Translations under genes and position numbers: made by a program
Assembly (NCBI RefSeq): GCF_019799965.1
Contig: NZ_JABGCJ010000001.1
Span: forward strand, 682,001-746,000
Direction of reading: 5' to 3'
Length of the DNA: 64,000 nucleotides
DNA from: Modestobacter italicus
GTDB lineage: Bacteria > Actinomycetota > Actinomycetes > Mycobacteriales > Geodermatophilaceae
In this document: piece by piece, positions 59,407-64,000 of the stretch
Layout: every line of letters begins with the position of its first letter
How positions within the stretch are numbered: position 1 is the first letter of the stretch
The notes under the pieces: model-generated
Seen by the model: only the letters and a program-made list of their open reading frames with translations
Told to the model about the DNA's origin: nothing
Database searches by the model: none

Positions 59407-61188
59407 GTGACCGCCGGCCCGGACGTCCTCGACGAACTGCAGCTGGAGACCGCCCGGTGGCGGCTGTTGGCCGCCAGCGCCGCCGAGGAGGCGCAGCTCT
59501 TCACCGACGAGCTGGCGTGCATCGCCGGCCCGCTCGCCACCACGGGCCGGCCCTGCTGGGACGCCTGGTCGGCCGCGTTCACCGCCCGCGCCGCCCTCTT
59601 CGACGGCGACCCGGACACCGCCGACGCCGGGGTGGCGGCAGCCCGGGCCGCGCTCGAGCTCTGCGCTCCCACCGCGGAGCGGGCGCTGGTGCTGGCCTAC
59701 CTGGCCCACCTCGAGGTGACCGCGGACCGGTTCGACGCCGCCCTGCACCTGGCCGTGGACGCCAGCCTGCTGGCCGACCAGGTCGCCGCCGAGGACCCCA
59801 GCCGGGAGCTGCACCAGGCGCACGCCTGGCTGTCGCTGGCGCTGACCGGGCTGGACCTGGAGGAGCTGGCGGTCGCGCAGTCGCTGCGCGGCGCCCGGGT
59901 GGCCTCGGCGCTGCCCGACCTCGGTGACCAGTGGCAGCTGCTGCGGCTGTGCGCCCAGCAGCACGCCGAACTGGCGCAGACGGTGCACCGCCGGGGCGAC
60001 ACGACGCGCTCCCGCGACCTCGCCCAGGTGGCGGTGCAGTGCGCCACCGCGGCCCGGGCCCTGCCCTGGGAGCCGGCCGAGACCGACACCGACCTGCTCG
60101 ACGTCGTCCAGGCCTGGGCGATGACGCTGTCCGGGCAGCTGGACGAGGCACTGCCGCCGCTGCGCCGGGTCCGCCGGCACCTGGCGAGCGGTCAGGGCAG
60201 CACCTGGCTGATGGGCTACGCCGACCTGCTGCTGGCCCGCCTGCTGACGCTGCGCTGCGCCCGGGACGACGATCCGGGCCGCCCGCAGGGCGAGGAGGCC
60301 GTCGGGCTGCTGGTCAGCGCATCGGGCGCGTTCGCCGCGGTCGGTGACCGGCGCCGCTACCGGCAGTGCCTGCTGGAGCTGGGCCAGGCGACGGCGGCGA
60401 TGGGCTCGACCGGCGAGGCGCTGCACTGGCTGGAGGCGTACCGGCACGAGACCACCCGGGCGCACCGGCGCAGCCGCGAGCTGTGGGCGGAGATGTTCGT
60501 GCGCCGGAGCCGGCTGCGGGAGGCGCAGCGGCAGACGGCGGTGCTGCGCCGGCACGCCCTGGAGGACGCGCTCACCGGCCTGGGCAACCGGCGCAGCGCC
60601 GAGCGCCGGATGGGCGAGCTGCGGCTGGACCGGGAGCCGGTGTCGCTGGCGGTGGTCGACGTCGACGGCTTCAAGGCCGTCAACGACGAGAACTCGCACC
60701 TGCACGGTGACGCCGTGCTGCGCCGGGTGGCCGAGCTGCTGCGCCAGCACTCCCGCACCGGCGACGAGGTGTTCCGCTGGGCCGGCGACGAGTTCGTGGT
60801 CGTGCTGCCCAACACCGGGGAGGCGCGGGCGGTGGTGGCGATGGAGCGGCTGCGCAGCGCCGTGGCCGGCGCCGACTGGACCGCCCTGGGCCTGCCCGCG
60901 CCGGTCACCGTCAGCATCGGCGTCGCCTCCGCCGGCCCGGCGGGGCCGGCCGGGGCGCGGACGTGGCGTGAGCTGTTCGACGCCGCGGACCTGCACCTGT
61001 TCGGCGCGAAGCGGGCTGGCCGCGACCAGGTGCGGGCCACCGGCGGTGGCCAGCTCGCGCCGGCCCCGGCTCCCCGGTCGGCCGGGTTGCTGGCGGACGC
61101 CTCGGTCGACGAGCTGGTCGCCGAGGTCCTCGGCAGCGCTCCGCGACGCCCCGGCTGGGCGTTCGAGGACGGCGAGGTGACCTCGTGA
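59407..61188 (+). CDS. TPR-like/GGDEF diguanylate cyclase
   Basis: A 593-aa cytoplasmic protein. Residues about 1-370 are Ala/Leu-rich helical hairpins of tetratricopeptide type (ALVLAYLAHLEVTADRFDAAL, and others). The GGDEF domain follows (about 385-560): DALTGLGNRR, VVDVDGFKAVNDENSHLHGD and RWAGDEFVVVLP. The loop reads AGDEF, a variant known in active cyclases. RTGD sits five residues before it, a correctly placed inhibitory site. GTG 59407 follows GGAGGGGAGGGA and is preferred over a GTG at 59368. Its stop overlaps the next gene's GTG (GTGA). Confidence 0.87.
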   Translation: MTAGPDVLDELQLETARWRLLAASAAEEAQLFTDELACIAGPLATTGRPCWDAWSAAFTARAALFDGDPDTADAGVAAARAALELCAPTAERALVLAYLAHLEVTADRFDAALHLAVDASLLADQVAAEDPSRELHQAHAWLSLALTGLDLEELAVAQSLRGARVASALPDLGDQWQLLRLCAQQHAELAQTVHRRGDTTRSRDLAQVAVQCATAARALPWEPAETDTDLLDVVQAWAMTLSGQLDEALPPLRRVRRHLASGQGSTWLMGYADLLLARLLTLRCARDDDPGRPQGEEAVGLLVSASGAFAAVGDRRRYRQCLLELGQATAAMGSTGEALHWLEAYRHETTRAHRRSRELWAEMFVRRSRLREAQRQTAVLRRHALEDALTGLGNRRSAERRMGELRLDREPVSLAVVDVDGFKAVNDENSHLHGDAVLRRVAELLRQHSRTGDEVFRWAGDEFVVVLPNTGEARAVVAMERLRSAVAGADWTALGLPAPVTVSIGVASAGPAGPAGARTWRELFDAADLHLFGAKRAGRDQVRATGGGQLAPAPAPRSAGLLADASVDELVAEVLGSAPRRPGWAFEDGEVTS

Positions 61189-64000
61189 GGCTGCGCCGTG
61201 CCCGGGGTCCGGAGGGGCCGCTGGGGCAGGAGGGGCGGCCCGAGGCCCCGGTGCGTGACACGCCCCCCGCCGACGGGCACAGTGCCCTCGTGCCACCCGG
61301 TCTGCTGCACCGCCAGGTGAGCTCAGCTCTCGCGAACTGGCAGTTGGACGCGGCCGAGGCGCTGCTGCACCAGATCGACGGCACCCTGCCCACCGGTGAC
61401 CGGTCGGCGGCCCCGCTCACCTCGCTGGCCCGCGCCTGGGCCGACACGCTGCGCGCCGAGCTGCTGGTGCGCCGGCTGCGGCTGGCCGGCTACTCCCTGC
61501 TCGGCGAGCCGCTCGTGGAGGGTGGCCCGGAGCAGGAGGGCCCGCTGGACCTGCGCACCCCGGTCGACGGCACGGGCGAGGAGGCGGTGGACCGCGAGTC
61601 CCGCTCGGCATCGGCGACGCACGCCGCGCAGGCGATCGCGCTGGTCCGCTCCGCGCGGGCGGCCTTCGACGCCCAGGACGACGACCTGCAGCGCGCCGCC
61701 GGGCTGGCCCGGCACGCCCGGATCGAGCTGCTGTCCCGCCGGGTCGACGCGGCGATGGACGAGGCCGTCGAGGCCGCCAGCCTGCTGGACCCGGCGCTGC
61801 CGCCCAGCCCCCTGCTGGTGCACACCTTGAGCTCGCTGGCCGCCGTGCTGGCCGACCTGGAGCTCATGCCGCTGGCCCTCGACTACCAGCGCCGCGCCGC
61901 CGAGGTCTCCGCCGAGGCACCCGACGCCGGGCTGGCCGGTGAGGCGGCCACCCGGCTGGCCGCGCTCTGTGCCGAGCTGGGCGAGGGCCTGCTGGACGAC
62001 GGCAGCACCGCGGCCGCCCTGCCGCACTTCACCGAGGCCCGCGACCTGACCGCCGGCGCGCTGGAGCGGCTGCCGGCCGGTGACCCCGGGGTGCTCGACA
62101 CCCAGGTGGTGCACGGCTGGGCGCTGGTGGGGCTCGGCGAGCACCAGGCCGCGGCGTCCCTGCTGCGCCACGTGGTCGCGGTGGCCACCACCGCCGACGA
62201 CCGGGGCCTGCTGGCCTCCGCCGAACTCGGCCTGGGCCGCGCGCTGCGCCGCTCCGGCGAGCCGCACCGCGCCGACGACCACCTCGCCGCCGCCCTCGCG
62301 CTGGCCACCGAGCACGGCCTGCCCCGGCTGCGCCGGGCCGCGCTGCGGGAGCTGTGCACGCTGCACGCCGAGCTGGACGACGCCGCCCGCGCGCTGCCCT
62401 ACCTGCAGGCCTACCTGGCCGACGAGCTGGACCGGGTCGACGAGCGGCGCACCCGCTGGGTGGAGCTGTTCGGCCGGCGCAAGAGCCTGCTGGAGACCGA
62501 GCGGGCCGCCGGCCAGCTGCGCCGGCAGGCCTACGAGGACCCGCTCACCCACCTGCCCAACCGCCGCTACGCCGAGGCCCGGCTGGACGGGTTGCTGTCG
62601 TCGGGAGCGCTGCCGGCGCTGGCCGTGGTCGACGTCGACCGGTTCAAGGCGATCAACGACGCCGCCGGGCACCCGGGCGGGGACGCCGTCCTGCGCGCGG
62701 TCGGCCAGCTGCTGGTCGACGGCTGCCGCGACACCGACGAGGTGTGCCGCTGGGCCGGCGACGAGTTCGTCATCCTGCTCCCCGACACCACCGCCGAGCA
62801 GGCCGAGCGGGCGATGGAGCGGATCCGCCGCTCGATCGCCGGGCACGACTGGTCGGCCCTCGGGGTCGAGGTGCCGGTGCGGATCAGCGTGGGCATCGCC
62901 CAGGCCGCCCGCGGCGACGACCGGCGCACCCTGTTCGCCGCCGCCGACGGGGTGCTCTACGACGCCAAGCGCGCCGGCCGCGACCGGGTGGTCCGGCTGT
63001 CCGGGGTCACCCAGACCCGGGCCGACGACACCGGGACGACGACCGACGCGGAGACCGTCGACAGCGCCGCCGAGGTGGTGGCCGACACGACCTCCGCCGG
63101 CGTCCCGGACGGCGCCGGCACGGCCCTCATCATGGAGACCATGACTGCCTCCCCGCTGCCCGACGGCTTCGACGAGCAGGCCGAGGGCGACCCGGCCGAC
63201 GTGACCGTCGGGTTCGCCCGGCTGCTGGTCGAGCCGGCCGCGGAGGAGGCACCCGAGCCCACCGCGGTGCCGGACGAGCGCGAGGCCGACGGTGAGCTCC
63301 CGGCCCGGCCGCGCAACCCGCTCGACGAGCTGTTCGGCGGCCCGGTCCGCCGGCCGAGCGGCCGCCGGATCGGCCCGGCCGAGCCCGTCTCCGCCCCGGC
63401 CGAGGCCCCGGAGCCGACCCGCCCGGCCACGGCCCCCAGCGCGGCCGTGCCGCCGCCCCCGATGACCGTGCCGCCCGCGGCTCCGGTCTCCCGGGAGCCG
63501 GCCCTGCCCACCGGCCCGGACGTCATCTGGGCCACCGGCCGCAGCACCGAGCAGGTGCTCGCCCTGGTGCGCGAGGCCCGTCGCGAGCACCCCGACTCCC
63601 CCGCCATCGTGGTGCGGGCCAGCGCCGACACCCTGGTCGCCCTGGCCAGCGAGCACGACGCCTACACGACGATGGACGCCGCGGCGATGTCCGCGGCGGT
63701 CGGGCCGGTGCCCGAGCCGGTCGGCCGGGTCGGCGTGCTCTGCGCCAGCAGCGGCGACACCCCGATCGCCGCCGAGGCCGCGTTCGTCGCCCGGGTCACC
63801 GGCACCGAGGTCGTCCGGGTCGACGACGTCGGCGGCAGCCGGATCGCACCCCTGCTCACCGACCGGTCGCTGCTCACCGACGTCGACTGCCTGGTCGTCG
63901 TCGCCGGCCTGGACGCCGCGTTGGCCAGCGTGGTCAGCGGCCTCACCGAGGTGCCGGTCGTCGCGGTGCCCACCTCCGCCGGGCAGGGCAGCTCGTTCGG
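61185..64000 (+). CDS. TPR-like/GGDEF protein fused to a LarB/AIR-carboxylase-like domain, 3'-truncated
   Basis: The frame is open to the window end (938 codons). I translated 62520-64000 codon by codon without a stop. Order: helical TPR-like region (about 35-440), GGDEF (about 450-605: EDPLTHLPNRR, VVDVDRFKAINDAAGHPGGD, RWAGDEFVILLP with inhibitory-site RDTD), a Pro/Ala-rich linker (about 605-780), then about 155 residues resembling LarB: DVIWATGRSTEQVLALV, VGVLCASSGDTPIAAEA, VVRVDDVGGSRIAPLL, VVVAGLDAALASVVSGL and PVVAVPTSAGQGSSF. LarB carboxylates nicotinic acid adenine dinucleotide for the nickel-pincer cofactor. GTG 61185 overlaps the previous stop. A later GTG at 61290 is possible. Confidence 0.8.
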   Translation, partial: MRLRRARGPEGPLGQEGRPEAPVRDTPPADGHSALVPPGLLHRQVSSALANWQLDAAEALLHQIDGTLPTGDRSAAPLTSLARAWADTLRAELLVRRLRLAGYSLLGEPLVEGGPEQEGPLDLRTPVDGTGEEAVDRESRSASATHAAQAIALVRSARAAFDAQDDDLQRAAGLARHARIELLSRRVDAAMDEAVEAASLLDPALPPSPLLVHTLSSLAAVLADLELMPLALDYQRRAAEVSAEAPDAGLAGEAATRLAALCAELGEGLLDDGSTAAALPHFTEARDLTAGALERLPAGDPGVLDTQVVHGWALVGLGEHQAAASLLRHVVAVATTADDRGLLASAELGLGRALRRSGEPHRADDHLAAALALATEHGLPRLRRAALRELCTLHAELDDAARALPYLQAYLADELDRVDERRTRWVELFGRRKSLLETERAAGQLRRQAYEDPLTHLPNRRYAEARLDGLLSSGALPALAVVDVDRFKAINDAAGHPGGDAVLRAVGQLLVDGCRDTDEVCRWAGDEFVILLPDTTAEQAERAMERIRRSIAGHDWSALGVEVPVRISVGIAQAARGDDRRTLFAAADGVLYDAKRAGRDRVVRLSGVTQTRADDTGTTTDAETVDSAAEVVADTTSAGVPDGAGTALIMETMTASPLPDGFDEQAEGDPADVTVGFARLLVEPAAEEAPEPTAVPDEREADGELPARPRNPLDELFGGPVRRPSGRRIGPAEPVSAPAEAPEPTRPATAPSAAVPPPPMTVPPAAPVSREPALPTGPDVIWATGRSTEQVLALVREARREHPDSPAIVVRASADTLVALASEHDAYTTMDAAAMSAAVGPVPEPVGRVGVLCASSGDTPIAAEAAFVARVTGTEVVRVDDVGGSRIAPLLTDRSLLTDVDCLVVVAGLDAALASVVSGLTEVPVVAVPTSAGQGSSF

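Overview
The window is very G+C-rich with near-saturated GC3 codon use, many GTG starts and mostly short intergenic gaps. It reads as chromosome of a high-GC actinobacterium. The gene set (MenB, mycobacterial-type GpgS, GuaB1, proteasome activator Bpa, NDMA-dependent alcohol dehydrogenase, chemotaxis genes) suggests a motile, aerobic soil or rock-surface lineage such as Geodermatophilaceae (Blastococcus/Modestobacter/Geodermatophilus). The family assignment is inference. I see no phage, insertion sequence, CRISPR array or integrase.

Layout. 1-15 kb: the 3' part of glucosyl-3-phosphoglycerate synthase, a HAD phosphatase, an NDMA-type alcohol dehydrogenase, two TetR regulators, menB, small enzymes (EEP, Nudix, VOC, NIPSNAP), a Tat-exported PHP metallohydrolase with a histidine-rich leader, MaoC, LOG, a small lipoprotein, a geranylgeranyl-reductase-type flavoprotein and a membrane diguanylate cyclase. 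15-18.7 kb: tRNA-Ser(UGA), an SUV3-like RNA helicase and an alpha-methylacyl-CoA racemase. 18.7-25.3 kb: a fatty-acid module (htdX-fabG4-fadA2, divergent tetR-acyl-CoA oxidase) resembling M. tuberculosis Rv0241c-Rv0244c. 25-30.5 kb: TRIC-like channel, GAF/PAS/SpoIIE phosphatase, EAL phosphodiesterase, DUF1059. 30.5-42.2 kb: aldo/keto reductase, HU, serine hydrolase, acetamidase, DinB, glutaminase, FolP2-like protein, thioesterase, acyl-CoA ligase, quinone oxidoreductase, a class V aminotransferase-like protein and the proteasome activator. 42.2-50.2 kb: a chemoreceptor block with a triple-CheW protein, a soluble receptor with six PAS domains and two near-duplicate membrane MCPs. 50.3-59.3 kb: two HAD hydrolases downstream of serS, guaB1, a mini-metallopeptidase, a GroES-like protein, a MerR-SDR-alcohol dehydrogenase operon and pheA. 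59.4-64 kb: two overlapping TPR-GGDEF genes. The second continues in frame into a LarB/AIR-carboxylase-like domain and runs off the window.

How parts connect. Four proteins carry c-di-GMP synthesis or hydrolysis domains, and the chemoreceptor block adds a second sensory layer. The adh-sdr-merR operon starts from a promoter with a 19-bp spacer holding a perfect 16-bp palindrome, the layout expected for control by its own MerR. A dozen genes have a TAnnnT-like hexamer 6-8 nt before the start codon, consistent with leaderless mRNAs.

Most unusual signals: (i) the GGDEF-LarB fusion; (ii) a 58-59-nt structured element found four times, always 1-2 nt after a stop codon and in the same orientation, with arms that differ in sequence but keep pairing; (iii) a REP/BIME-like family of roughly 22-bp intergenic palindromes; (iv) the six-PAS receptor next to a triple-CheW protein.
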